Shown: in pieces, positions 21,114-32,850 of the stretch
How positions within the stretch are numbered: position 1 is the stretch's first letter
Layout of the letters: every line of letters starts with the position of its first letter
Assembly: GCA_949987705.1 (NCBI GenBank)
Contig: OX465283.1
Location: 95,033,813 to 95,097,812 of the forward strand
Length of the DNA: 64,000 nt
Direction of reading: 5' to 3'
Source: Thereva unica
Taxonomy: Eukaryota; Arthropoda; Insecta; Diptera; Therevidae
The notes under the pieces: model-generated
Databases searched by the model: none
Told to the model about the DNA's origin: nothing
The model's input: only the letters and a program-made list of their open reading frames with translations
Translations under genes and position numbers: made by a program

Positions 21114-22357
21114 GGGTGTTTCTCACCAAAGTGGTAAAATCGCTGTCCTTGGCAAATATTACGAAAACTATGGCGAGAAATATTCATATTTCTGCAAATT
21201 TCAATTTATAATTATCTAAACTATAGTATACAATATAAAAAATATCTCATTTAAAAACCTATATGGTTTCAATAACGTATTTTTTAGGTCTAAAAACAGT
21301 CCCCTAGCCGGTCCCCAAACCAAAATATTTTCTATTGAGTTCATTAATTGAACTAATATTTTAAAAACAATTAACTTATATAACACAATTTAATCAATAT
21401 GAAATGATATGCTATTAGACTCTAATATCAATTTATTTAAACTATTTTTTGATTAGTTTAATTTAACCTAAAGTTGGTCCCCGAATTTCATGAACAGTCC
21501 CCTGCCAAAGTTTCGAGTTACGCCTCAGGCCATCTACAGTAAAGACAGACTTGTTAATGGGCGTAACGAAACGTGAACGACATGAAATTAGCTTTGTTAC
21601 CCCCAAAAGTAGCTATACCTCATTTTGTTTAGTGTTACAAGAGTTAGAGGGGCACATGCGCGTATCGGTACGCAACATTCGACAGTCCCCTGCTAAGTGT
21701 TATTTTTCTTTTTTTAAAGTGTTCCAGTTTTCTCTATTGTGCATAGTTTTAAATAAGATGGCTTATATTGTTTCTATATAACAAAATAAAGTCATAATGA
21801 AGGAATTTTATGGTACCGTAACAATTACACAAATTAAACAGTCCCCTGCCACAGTCCCCTGTCAACAGTCCCCCGCCACATACAAAAACAGGGGACTGTT
21901 TCATTTATTAGGAGACTGTTATTGTACTTTTGCCTTTGTTTTAGGTCTATAACCATCTTTTGATCATGGCGCGAGAAAGAAGAAAGTGTCTAAGGAAGAA
22001 ATAAAAGTTCACAAGTTTACTTGGAACTACACAGAGAACTTGGAAATACCAAAGAAGACTGTTTTATTTTTATATATATGCGTCATGAGGAATGTTTTTA
22101 AAGTATATATACTACTAATAAATGCTCATTTCACTTATATATACAGTCCTCTGACATATGCAACAGTCCTCTGACATATGAATTTTTTAAATTTACTCAA
22201 TTAGTCCTAAAATAAAACAAATATATTTGGGTCCCTTACTGTTTATTATCCACCAGATAGATATCTATTTAATTGTATATTTTTTTTTCATATTCACGTC
22301 AAAAAGTTACTGGGACAGATTTCTTGCAAAAATTTACCAGTTTACAGAGAAACACCC
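21114..22357. mobile_element. nested DNA element with GGGTGTTTCTC TIRs, ATAA duplication
   Basis: Left end GGGTGTTTCTCACCAAAGTG and the inverse of the right end, GGGTGTTTCTCTGTAAACTG, form imperfect TIRs. ATAA flanks both sides (21110-21113, 22358-22361). The interior has about ten copies of ACAGTCCCCTGCC-like motifs and no convincing ORF; a 76-aa frame at 21551 resembles nothing I know. Confidence 0.65.
21290..22190. repeat. cluster of CAGTCCCCTG motifs
   Basis: Variants of ACAGTCCCCTGCC occur near 21297, 21493, 21683, 21838, 21854 and 21868, in inverted form near 21890 and 21911, and as ACAGTCCTCTGACATATG twice near 22145-22180. Some are spaced only 14-16 bp apart. Confidence 0.8.
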
Positions 22358-22611
22358 ATAAGCAAACATCAATCCATTTTGACAGTATTGAGCTGTGCTA
22401 CATTTTAGCTAAGTCAAAAAACAGAAATAAGTTAGCTAACAGCGCGAAAAAAATTGCTGTTTATGCCGTTGTTAACATGCCTAACTCAGTTAAATTAACT
22501 TGGGCATAAACGCACCCAATGAAGTTCAGGTTTTAGCTTTAGAACAAAAACGTAATGAAACAACATGTTTTCACAAATAGAGCATCTTTTTAATCTTAAG
22601 GCTTTCATCTA

Positions 22612-23264
22612 CAGTGGAAATCGGTTAACACGAAATGGGGGGCCGGGATGAGGATTTCGCGGTATCCGAATTTCGTATTAACTGTTGCCTTTGAAAACGA
22701 TAATAATAACGAGTAAATACATAATGAACCCCGGATTTATCTAAAAAGTTAGTAGAAATAAGTAAAAAAGAGAAACAGTAAAAAAATTGAACTTTAATTT
22801 ATTCGCACAAATTACAAAAAGAAAAAGCGTGGTGCGCCGAAAATCAAAAACACTCTTTTTCTTGAAAATTAAAAAGATTAAATTTAGTCAACTCAACTAC
22901 GACGCACTTGTTTCGGCGAATCCTCCATTTTCAAAAAGATTAGGCCTATTCTAAACTTCGCTGGAATTTTCTTACCTTACAGATGTAAGAAAATTCCAGG
23001 GAAGTTTAGAATAGGACTGCATATTTAGGCAGAGAACAAAATTAAATTTGACCTTCAAAAATATAAAGGAAAGAAATCATCAGAGAAATTGGAGAAAATA
23101 TGAACAAAATAAGTGCCGCAGAGACTCTTTTTTCGTGTTAAGCGAAGAGCGTTTCGCCATATCAGAACAAATTCGCTAGAATATTATCGGACCGGGACTA
23201 CACTGTTTTTTCGTGTTATGCAATATTTCGTGCTATCCGTTTTCGTGTTAAGTGAACTCCACTG
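22612..23264. mobile_element. pogo/Tigger-like MITE
   Basis: The ends CAGTGGAAATCGGTTAACAC and (inverted right end) CAGTGGAGTTCACTTAACAC are flanked by TA on both sides, the pattern of pogo/Tigger elements. No DDE transposase ORF remains. An internal perfect-type hairpin lies at 22945-23015. Confidence 0.8.
22945..23015. repeat. 31-bp-stem hairpin inside the pogo-like MITE
   Basis: CCTATTCTAAACTTCGCTGG and its continuation are repeated inverted around a roughly 9-base loop, with one or two mismatches. It would fold into a pre-miRNA-like hairpin if transcribed. Confidence 0.8.
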
Positions 23265-23265
23265 T

Positions 23266-24050
23266 ATATAAATATAATTGGAGTGTGTGTCTGTGATTTC
23301 AAAAAAATTGTGTTTTTCTAAGTTCATATGGTTATTTATTGTACATCATATTAAAACAAAATCACGCATTTTTTAAATTTTTGTCTGTCTGTCTGTCTCT
23401 TTGTTCGGGCTAATCTCGGAAGCGGCTTATCCGATTAGGGTGGGACTTTCACTGGAAGATTCAGTCTTTTTACGAGCATGTTTTAGGCTATTCGTATATC
23501 CTTTATATTAGCTTGATCTGTATGAATGTATGTATTTAGACAAATCTTGCAACTTGACTTTGACCCCCTTCCATATAACCGATCAACTTGAAATTTTGCA
23601 CATATGTATAGTTCGCGTGACAATGCAATCTGAACACTTTGTAAAAATATCAAGATGGCGGTTAAAAGATGGCGGCCGAATTTCGCAATTGCGCCCCGAC
23701 CCCTGACATGGGTAGTAAATGAAAGGGAATGATAAGTACAGTACAATTACCTATTTGGTGTCATTCCAAATTCAAAATGGCGACCAACATAAACTGGCAG
23801 CTTAACTTTTTCTTTACAAACCAACTCGATATAGGTATCAAACGAAAGGATATGACAAGTAGAGTACTATTACCTGAGTGGCATCGTTCCAATCTATCTA
23901 TATACATATAAAAGGCGTGTCTGTCTGTGATTTCAAAATATAATTGTGTTTTTCTAAGTTCATATGGTTATCGATCTATCTATCTTCTATATACATATAA
24001 ATATAATTGGAATGTCTGTATGTACAAAAACTATTTTTAAAATTGTTGTC
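23266..24050. repeat. repeated ATAAATATAATTGGAGTGT stretches, Helitron-like starts
   Basis: The phrase (CTATATACA)TATAAATATAATTGGA(G/A)TGT and GATTTCAAAAAAATTGTGTTTTTCTAAGTT (here shortened) occurs at 23268, about 23900 and about 23990, each followed by GTCTGTCTGT-type sequence. Such CT-rich starts followed by TATATAA resemble Helitron 5' ends, but no CTAG end was located. The part 23560-23830 has an inverted relative at 26860-27170 (shared CCGATCAACTTGAAATTTTG-type phrase). Confidence 0.45.
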
Positions 24051-24536
24051 TGTCTGTATTGCGATGGGACGTCCACTGGAAGACTCGGTACTTTTGCGAC
24101 AATATTTCAGGCGGATACGACTATCAGATACGATTTTCGGTACCAAATATCGTGTCCGACTAGGATTAGACCAACAACTTCAACCGATAGCCGAAGGAAA
24201 GCAAGTTAATTTTTTTTCATTCCAATTGTGAACCTCACAGAGCTTTATCTAAATTTATCTAAGTTTTTTACTAAATATATCTTAATTGTACTATAGGGAA
24301 CCCTTCACTTAGGGACTATGGATATTTAAATAGAGCTTTTCAAGTCTACCATTGCAAAGATAAAAAAAGTTTGTACTCTACCAGGAATATATTTTTTCCG
24401 ACTATAGTATCAGTGTGATCCGATAGTAGAATATGGTTTCGAAAGGCCTACGTGGATATTTATTATTAGCCTTGCAAATACTACCTCTCCTGAAACTTCG
24501 ATTCTTTTAAAAATGACCTTAACTTTTTGGCTTTTG
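24051..24536. other. unassigned non-coding stretch
   Basis: The phrase GGGAC(G/T)T(C/T)CACTGGAAGA near 24065 echoes 23443, so this continues the repeat to the left. The rest (24240-24536) is unique-looking AT-rich DNA without ORFs. Confidence 0.4.
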
Positions 24537-24549
24537 TCGCTCAGGCTAT

Positions 24550-25700
24550 CTATCTATCTATCTATGTGCCCCTTAATCCCTCGTGGGACATAGGGCAGAA
24601 ACAGTTGCCCTCCAGCGGACTCTGTTTTGCGCGACAGCTCTTAGCTCTGACCAGGATTTCCCAGTAGTTGCGGCCTCTGCTAGTAGGGTTCTCCTCCACG
24701 TTGTTCTAGGTCTTCCAACTCGACGGGATCCTTGCGGGTTCCAGTCAAGGGCCTGTTTGGCTAGATTTTCGTTATCGCGTCGCAAGGTGTGGCCAACCCA
24801 ATTCCATTTCCTTCGCCTGATTTGGTCGTCTATCCTTTCTTGGCCGGCACGGCGCCATAGCTCTTCATTTGAAATTCTATCTTGCCAGCGGATTTTTAGG
24901 ATACGACGTAGGCATCTGTTTATGAAGACTTGTAGGCGCCCTGTGATGAATTGGGTGACTTTCCATGTTTCGCAACCGTATAAAAGAACTGCCTTAACGT
25001 TGGAGTTGAACAGCCGCAATTTGGTGTTGGTTGAGATCTCCGTTGATCTCCATATGCGGAACAAGCATGCATATGCGCTTCGTGCTTTATTTATTCTGGA
25101 ACTGACGTCTTCTTCTGCACCACCATTTTCGGTAATAATACTACCGAGGTAGCAGAATTCATCTACCAGTTCCACGTCACGGTTATTCAGCGCAGTTCGT
25201 TCAAGTGTGTTTGCATTTATCCGCATTTCTTTGGTTTTATTCGGATTCAGCCTTAAGCCTGCTAGACTACTTTCTGTTGCCAAATTGTTTAACATGTTTT
25301 TTAGCTCCTGATGTCTGGGGGCCAGCAAACAGATATCATCTGCGTAGTCGAGGTCCTTAAGGCGATCTAGCAAACCCCACTGTATGCCGCCTGTTCTACT
25401 ATCTAGAGCGCCAACAAGAATGTCATTTATTACTATAAGAAATAGTAATGGGGATAGTAAGCATCCTTGTCGTACTCCTGAACTCACCTCAAAGCTGTCG
25501 GATAATTTTCCGTTATGGAGAACTCTGCATTTGGAATTGTTGTATAGGGCTTTTATGAATTCTATTATCTTATCCGGCAGTCCAAGTCGCCGTAATGCCT
25601 GCCATATAAAGCTCCTATTAACCGAGTCGAACGCTTTCTCATAATCTACGAAAGCAAGGTAAAGGGGGGATCGGAATTCAGTAGACTGTTCCACTATTAT
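24550..25700 (-). mobile_element. 5'-truncated RTE-type LINE with 13-bp target duplication
   Basis: TCGCTCAGGCTAT occurs at 24537-24549 and 25701-25713. Between them is a minus-strand LINE whose 3' end is an (ATAG)n tail, following the conserved stop region CCACGAGGGATTAAGGGGCAC. It matches the 3' 1.1 kb of the longer copy at 53851-56265. Truncation begins within RT, just before the EQSTEF block. Confidence 0.95.
24573..25694 (-). pseudogene. RTE-type reverse transcriptase, C-terminal two thirds
   Basis: The frame is uninterrupted for 373 codons but lacks the endonuclease and the N-terminal RT blocks. It keeps LAFVDYEKAFDSVNRSF, SSGVRQGCLLSPLLF, the catalytic DYADDICLLA and the C-terminal WNWVGHTLRRDNENLAKQAL region with GRPRTTWRR, diagnostic of RTE-related LINEs with a 'HTLRR' tail domain. 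The protein differs from the 53.8-kb copy at few positions, for example G/D in ILV(G/D)ALD, indicating recent common origin. It has no start codon of its own. Confidence 0.9.
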
Positions 25701-25922
25701 TCGCTCAGGCTATGAAGGATATTTATTGATTGTAATAAAAGGGACGTAGTCTTTCTGATCGTTTGTAGGGGATTCTTCTCCACTGGATAAAGAAAAATAT
25801 TTAGCTGATAGAGATGGACGAGTCGGAATTGGGTGTATATATGTACATAGCTCAATACTGAAGGAATTTTATTAATTCGCCAGGAGACGTATTTGATAGA
25901 AGTAATATCTATAGCATAATAT

Positions 25923-26230
25923 AAAAAAAAAATTAAAAACCGACTTCAGAAAAAAGCCGCACAAAATGCACAAAAAAGGATGAAATAATTGTTTGTAATT
26001 CTTAACAACATTAATCCAATCAGAATCACAAAGAAATGAAAACAATTCCCGAAGCAAGAGTTAGTGCAATCAAAGTCAACTACTACCTGGCACCGTCTTC
26101 AAAAGTGATTCTTCTTTCTAGATCCATTCTGATTGGATTAATGTTGTTAAGAATTACAAACAATTTTCTCATCCTTTTTGTGCATTTTGTGCGGCTTTTT
26201 TCTGAAGTCGGTTTTTAATTTTTTTTTATT
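25923..26230. mobile_element. palindromic MITE (foldback)
   Basis: Arms of about 105 bp (AAAAACCGACTTCAGAAAAAAGCC through AACATTAATCCAATCAGAAT, abbreviated) are inverted around a roughly 95-bp centre. The terminal GAAGTCGGTTTTTAATTTTT motif is a common insect repeat end and recurs as GAAGTCGGTTAAAAA near 27895 and 30848. Confidence 0.8.
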
Positions 26231-26280
26231 TCGTACTTTTTAGTCCAATCATTCTTTTCGGGGGCAATATAAAAAAATAT

Positions 26281-26579
26281 TAAGGTAGGCCTACACGGCA
26301 CAGATAAATCGTTGCGTGTGAACTCAATTGTTCGGCTTGCACAATCTAAAAGGTTTGGATTGTACCAAATATGTCTCGGTGATGTTAGACCACTTGCTCC
26401 TCCGACCTTATCACAATCAATGTAACATAATATAACGCGTAGATACATAAGTATAAATATAATGCGCAATAACTAATGGAGGTAATTTTCACTCGTCATT
26501 TGCACTCAGTTTATTTACACAATTCGACTTGCGCCAGACAATTTAAAAAACTAAATCGATGCGTATGAACCTACCTTTA
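26281..26579. mobile_element. MITE with AAGGTAGG ends
   Basis: The left end TAAGGTAGGCCTACACGGCA and inverted right end GTAAAGGTAGGTTCATACGC are imperfect inverted repeats; inner parts with CGATGCG/CGTTGCG and TTGCGCCAGACAATT/AATTGTTCGGCTTGC extend the match. No ORF. Confidence 0.6.
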
Positions 26580-26976
26580 CGATAAGATGACACGCTACCG
26601 TAGTATCGTTTAACCGGCGATGCAGCATACGTATTGCAAGCCTAATTATTCTTTTAAAATCTACTTTGAGATGTATAACACGCTGCCGCGCCATCGAAAA
26701 AAATCTAAGCAGTAGCTAAATAGTTTTTGCAGTAAATAATTTGCATATTTTCCAACGAATTTAAAAAAAAACTTATTTAATATGAAACAAAATTCTCCGG
26801 GGGAAATTAAAAGAAATATTTAATGTGAAGTCGATAGCTTACTGTACTATAACTCGTCATACACTTACATTTGATACCCATAACAAGGACGTTGTAAAGA
26901 AAAAGTAAGCCGCCATTTTAGGGTTTGAATGACGCCACATAGCGAAGTGTGTTCTAATTGTCACGCCCTTCCATTT
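26580..26976. other. non-coding repeat remnants
   Basis: It holds the phrase TTAATATGAAACAAAATTCTCC (shortened), which recurs near 27385 and 30340, and 26860-26976 belongs to the repeat also present inverted at 23560-23830. No gene. Confidence 0.45.
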
Positions 26977-27454
26977 GATACCTATTTCGGAGGTCGGGGA
27001 GCCCAATTGCAAAATTCAACTGCCATCTTGGAAGCGCCATCTTGATTTTTTTACAAAATGATCAGATTGTATTGTCATGCTAACTATACGTATGTGTAAA
27101 ATTTGCAGTTGATCGGTTATATGGAAGTGGGTCAAAATCAAGTTCAACGTTTGTTTACAGTACACACACATACAAATCAAGGAAATATAAGCTTAATTGC
27201 CATTGATATCGGGGAAATCAAATGTAAACAATAAAATTCTTTGATTCCTCACACACGTCATGGTATATTTCTTTATTCAATATAAACAATAGTTTTTGAG
27301 CTGCAAATCAAAACTATATGCCATAATTTCGTTCTCTTCGACTTTTGTTCTGGAAGCAAATTCACAGACGTATTCACGTCAAAAACTTGTTTAATATGGA
27401 ACAAAATTCCCCGAAGGAAATTAAAAAATAATTATTTTGTCATATATAGAAAAA

Positions 27455-27560
27455 AAGCACGGCGAGCCCAAGGATCGAACTCGCACCCCACAGATCCCAC
27501 AGACAAGAATACTTCTCTCTAGCCCTTTGCACTATGTCAAGTACTATCGGCCGCTGACCA
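27455..27560 (-). ncRNA. possible tRNA-like SINE head (also at 30407-30512)
   Basis: The minus strand contains GAGTTCGATCCTTGGG, close to a B box, with an A-box-like TAGTGCAAAGGGCTAG about 55 bp before it. Stem pairing is poor, so it may be a decayed SINE or chance. Confidence 0.25.
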
Positions 27561-28457
27561 ATATGTTAATAAATCATTTCAGGAAGAAGAAAAAGAGAAA
27601 AAGGAAACAACCGGCCTGCGACGCTCTACCCACTCCCCCATCGGCCTGCTGCCAGATTTAGAACAAGAAAGTAATTTGTTCGGTGCCTATGAAATGTTTA
27701 GGTTGAACCAATTATAACAGTTTTTTATGACTAACTTCGAACTCCGTTATCAGAATTTAGAAAAAATTTAACGGGACCACCGTGTGAAGCTCCAATGAAC
27801 CAAAAAAACAGCAAAAAAGTTATTTTGTTACAAAGTTATGCGTGAACAGAACCACAAAATACCTACACGTCGAATTGAGTAATCTCCTCTTTTTTTGAAG
27901 TCGGTTAAAAAGGCAACTTCCAAATCCTCAATTGCAGTAAACAATTTAGAATATTAAAAAAGGAAACCGGAAACAATGTAAAGGCAATAAATACAAAAAT
28001 CGCATGGCACATTATTTGACAAGTGAAATTAGGTAAACACGTAAATGTAGAGGTATTGTTTTGGGTCGAAAATTAGTACCAGATTAAGAATAGTTTCATT
28101 AAAAAAATTTTAATCGAAGCTGTAAGCACATCGTAAAGGGATGTGGTAAGGGCAACTCAGTACTTATACCAAGAATACCCATAATTCCAAAAATGAAATT
28201 GAATTTTTGGAAAAAAGTCACTTTTACAACTTTAAATACCTTATTTTTAAAAATGGGTTATACGGTTACAAAAATACAGGGTAAGTAAAATCCTACCAAA
28301 AAAAGTTCAAAACGCCCTAGCGGCTGAACCATTACGACTCCCGCTCTCATACGATTTTTTCTTCATCTTACAAAGAGCCGGCCGATTTTTAAACTTAACA
28401 AATATATCTACATATGTATAATTATACTACTTCTAAATACTCAGGAAAAATCAAGAA

Positions 28458-29928
28458 TGAGTTCGCCCAACAGAACATATGTTGAAAATAAAAGATCTAT
28501 CAAAAGAGAGTAATCACCTGGAATAATGATATGTCATTCCAGTGAGCTTTTGCATTTCTAACGTGTGGCGAAAAACCAACAACAATTTCAAGCACTAACT
28601 GAACAACTGGCTGGTGAAGCCACTTATGCGGATCGAAATGAACTTTATTGAACTGAGGCCGATGAAGCCGAGGTATAATTGTATTTCAGTTTAACCCTCT
28701 AGGTATCCGAAAATCATTTTGGCATTGACATAGAATATATGGACTTATAAAGGGCCCCATATCTCAAATAGCTTAGGGCCTTATTAACTCTAAATCGAGG
28801 CCTGTGTCTGCGGGCTGTACGTCTGTCTGTTCGACCGGCCCAATCTAGCAAACCGCAGATGGAGAACTATTCTTGAGGATGTCAGGAGTTTCAGGGGAGC
28901 AGATACTGGAAGCGACCACCATTTGGTTGTAGCAACTATTCGCCTTAAAATCAACAATGAGTTCGCCCAACAGAACATATGTTGAAAATAAAAGATCTAT
29001 CGAAAGAGAGTAATCACCTGGAATAATGATATGTCATTCCAGTGAGCTTTTGCATTTCTAACGTGTGGCGAAAAGCCAACAACAATTTCAAGCACTAACT
29101 GAACAACTGGCTGGTGAAGCCACTTATGCGGATTGAAATGAACTTTATTGAACTGAGGCCGATGAAGCCGAGGTATAATTGTATTTCAGTTTAACCCTCT
29201 AGGTATCCGAAAATCATTTTGGCATTGACATAGAATATATGGACTTATAAAGGGCCCCATATCTCAAATAGCTTAGGGCCTTATTAACTCTAAATCCAGC
29301 CCTGTGTCTGCGGGCTGTACGTCTGTCTGTTCGACCGGCCCAATCTAGCAAACCGCAGATGGAGAACTATTCTTGAGGATGTCAGGAGTTTCAGGGGAGC
29401 AGATACTGGAAGCGACCACCATTTGGTTGTAGCAACTATTCGCCTTAAAATCAACAATGAGTTCGCCCAACAGAACATATGTTGAAAATAAAAGATCTAT
29501 CGAAAGAGAGTAATCACCTGGAATAATGATATGTCATTCCAGTGAGCTTTTGCATTTCTAACGTGTGGCGAAAAACCAACAACAATTTCAAGCACTAACT
29601 GAACAACTGGCTGGTGAAGCCACTTATGCGGATTGAAATGAACTTTATTAAACTGAGGCCGATGAAGCCGAGGTGTAATTGTATTTCAGTTTAACCCTCT
29701 AGGTATCCGAAAATCATTTTGGCATTGACATAGAATATATGGACTTATAAAGGGCCCCATATCTCAAATAGCTTAGGGCCTTATTAACTCTAAATCCAGC
29801 CCTGTGTCTGCGGGCTGTACGTCTGTCTGTTCGACCGGCCTAATCTAGCAAACCGCAGATGGAGAACTATTCTTGAGGATGTCAGGAGCTTCAGGGGAGC
29901 AGATACTGGAAGCGACCACCATTTGGTT
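28458..29928. repeat. 500-bp satellite, array 1
   Basis: Units start with TGAGTTCGCCCAACAGAACA at 28458, 28958 and 29458, exactly 500 bp apart. Each ends with about 115 bp derived from the RTE endonuclease region (GCAGATGGAGAACTATTCTT ... ACTATTCGCCTTAAAATC). Units are nearly identical; a frame of 62 codons recurs on the minus strand, but it is a by-product of the repeat. Confidence 0.95.
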
Positions 29929-32850
29929 GATACCTATTTCGGAGGTCGGGGAGCCCAATTGCAAAATTCAACTGCCATCTTGGAAGCGCCATCTTGATTT
30001 TTTTACAAAATGATCAGATTGTATTGTCATGCTAACTATACGTATGTGTAAAATTTGCAGTTGATCGGTTATATGGAAGTGGGTCAAAATCAAGTTCAAC
30101 GTTTGTTTACAGTACACACACATACAAATCAAGGAAATATAAGCTTAATTGCCATTGATATCGGGGAAATCAAATGTAAACAATAAAATTCTTTGATTCC
30201 TCACACACGTCATGGTATATTTCTTTATTCAATATAAACAATAGTTTTTGAGCTGCAAATCAAAACTATATGCCATAATTTCGTTCTCTTCGACTTTTGT
30301 TCTGGAAGCAAATTCACAGACGTATTCACGTCAAAAATTTGTTTAATATGGAACAAAATTCCCCGAAGGAAATTAAAAAATAATTATTTTGTCATATATA
30401 GAAAAAAAGCACGGCGAGCCCAAGGATCGAACTCGCACCCCACAGATCCCACAGACAAGAATACTTCTCTCTAGCCCTTTGCACTATGTCAAGTACTATC
30501 GGCCGCTGACCAATATGTTAATAAATCATTTCAGGAAGAAGAAAAAGAGAAAAAGGAAACAACCGGCCTGCGACGCTCTACCCACTCCCCCATCGGCCTG
30601 CTGCCAGATTTAGAACAAGAAAGTAATTTGTTCGGTGCCTATGAAATGTTTAGGTTGAACCAATTATAACAGTTTTTTATGACTAACTTCGAACTCCGTT
30701 ATCAGAATTTAGAAAAAATTTAACGGGACCACCGTGTGAAGCTCCAATGAACCAAAAAAACAGCAAAAAAGTTATTTTGTTACAAAGTTATGCGTGAACA
30801 GAACCACAAAATACCTACACGTCGAATTGAGTAATCTCCTCTTTTTTTGAAGTCGGTTAAAAAGGCAACTTCCAAATCCTCAATTGCAGTAAACAATTTA
30901 GAATATTAAAAAAGGAAACCGGAAACAATGTAAAGGCAATAAATACAAAAATCGCATGGCACATTATTTGACAAGTGAAATTAGGTAAACACGTAAATGT
31001 AGAGGTATTGTTTTGGGTCGAAAATTAGTACCAGATTAAGAATAGTTTCATTAAAAAAATTTTAATCGAAGCTGTAAGCACATCGTAAAGGGATGTGGTA
31101 AGGGCAACTCAGTACTTATACCAAGAATACCCATAATTCCAAAAATGAAATTGAATTTTTGGAAAAAAGTCACTTTTACAACTTTAAATACCTTATTTTT
31201 AAAAATGGGTTATACGGTTACAAAAATACAGGGTAAGTAAAATCCTACCAAAAAAAGTTCAAAACGCCCTAGCGGCTGAACCATTACGACTCCCGCTCTC
31301 ATACGATTTTTTCTTCATCTTACAAAGAGCCGGCCGATTTTTAAACTTAACAAATATATCTACATATGTATAATTATACTACTTCTAAATACTCAGGAAA
31401 AATCAAGAATGAGTTCGCCCAACAGAACATATGTTGAAAATAAAAGATCTATCAAAAGAGAGTAATCACCTGGAATAATGATATGTCATTCCAGTGAGCT
31501 TTTGCATTTCTAACGTGTGGCGAAAAACCAACAACAATTTCAAGCACTAACTGAACAACTGGCTGGTGAAGCCACTTATGCGGATCGAAATGAACTTTAT
31601 TGAACTGAGGCCGATGAAGCCGAGGTATAATTGTATTTCAGTTTAACCCTCTAGGTATCCGAAAATCATTTTGGCATTGACATAGAATATATGGACTTAT
31701 AAAGGGCCCCATATCTCAAATAGCTTAGGGCCTTATTAACTCTAAATCGAGGCCTGTGTCTGCGGGCTGTACGTCTGTCTGTTCGACCGGCCCAATCTAG
31801 CAAACCGCAGATGGAGGTATCCGAAAATCATTTTGGCATTGACATAGAATATATGGACTTATAAAGGGCCCCATATCTCAAATAGCTTAGGGCCTTATTA
31901 ACTCTAAATCCAGCCCTGTGTCTGCGGGCTGTACGTCTGTCTGTTCGACCGGCCTAATCTAGCAAACCGCAGATGGAGAACTATTCTTGAGGATGTCAGG
32001 AGCTTCAGGGGAGCAGATACTGGAAGCGACCACCATTTGGTTGTAGCAACTATTCGCCTTAAAATCAACAATGAGTTCGCCCAACAGAACATATGTTGAA
32101 AATAAAAGATCTATCGAAAGAGAGTAATCACCTGGAATAATGATATGTCATTCCAGTGAGCTTTTGCATTTCTAACGTGTGGCGAAAAACCAACAACAAT
32201 TTCAAGCACTAACTGAACAACTGGCTGGTGAAGCCACTTATGCGGATCGAAATGAACTTTATTGAACTGAGGCCGATGAAGCCGAGGTATAATTGTATTT
32301 CAGTTTAACCCTCTAGGTATCCGAAAATCATTTTGGCACTGACATAGAATATATGGACTTATAAAGGGCCCCATATCTCAAATAGCTTAGGGCCTTATTA
32401 ACTCTAAATCGAGGCCTGTGTCTGCGGGCTGTACGTCTGTCTGTTCGACCGGCCTAATCTAGGAAACCGCAGATGGAGAACTATTCTTGAGGATGCCAGG
32501 AGTTTCAGGGGAGCAGATACTGGAAGCGACCACCATTTGGTTGTAGCAACTATTCGCCTTAAAATCAACAATGAGTTCGCCCAACAGAACATATGTTGAA
32601 AATAAAAGATCTATCAAAAGAGAGTAATCACCTGGAATATGTCATTCCAGTGAGCTTTTGAATTTCTAACGTGTGGCGAAAAACCAACAACAATTTCAAG
32701 CACTAACTGAACAACGGGCTGGTGAAGCCACTTATGCGGATTGAAATGAACTTTATTAAACTGAGGTCGATGAAGCCGAGGTATAATTGTATTTCAGTTT
32801 AACCCTCTAGGTATCCGAAAATCTTTTTGGCATTGACATAAAATATATTA
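29929..32850. repeat. 2952-bp tandem duplication, copy 2
   Basis: The second copy starts at a junction of satellite sequence (CCATTTGGTTG) with the copy-1 start (CCATTTGATACC), sharing CCATTTG, so unequal exchange or microhomology repair is likely. Beyond 31815 it diverges through a deletion that fuses two satellite units. Confidence 0.9.

Larger units (their letters stand above)
20904..22516. mobile_element. DNA transposon-like element inserted in a MITE end, CAATG duplication
   Basis: It is flanked by CAATG at 20899-20903 and 22517-22521, which restores the disrupted MITE TIR. Its own ends GCCGCGTTTACGCTCGAGTT and (inverted right end) GGTGCGTTTATGCCCAAGTT are about 75% alike. No transposase is visible, and a further element is nested at 21114-22357. 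Confidence 0.7.
20520..22532. mobile_element. Harbinger-like MITE, split by another element
   Basis: Left end AGCCTGAACTACATTGAAAA matches the inverse of the right end, which is now divided: CTGCTTTTCAATG at 20891-20903 and, after the insertion, AAGTTCAGGTT ending at 22532. A TTA occurs at 20517-20519 and 22533-22535, the 3-bp TWA duplication usual for PIF/Harbinger. Without the insertion it would be about 400 bp. It is non-coding. Confidence 0.7.
26977..29928. repeat. 2952-bp tandem duplication, copy 1
   Basis: Everything from GATACCTATTTCGGAGGTCG onward recurs exactly 2952 bp later, with near-identical sequence, including a 74-codon frame at 27437 and 30389 with the same translation. The unit contains repeat remnants and about three units of the 500-bp satellite. 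Confidence 0.95.

Noticed and set aside
27437..30613. Two identical 74-aa basic plus-strand proteins
   Set aside because: Identity reflects the 2952-bp duplication. The frame crosses repeat remnants and lacks any domain.
28790..32592. Recurrent 62-aa minus-strand frames as a gene family
   Set aside because: They are antisense to an RTE fragment repeated in a 500-bp satellite.
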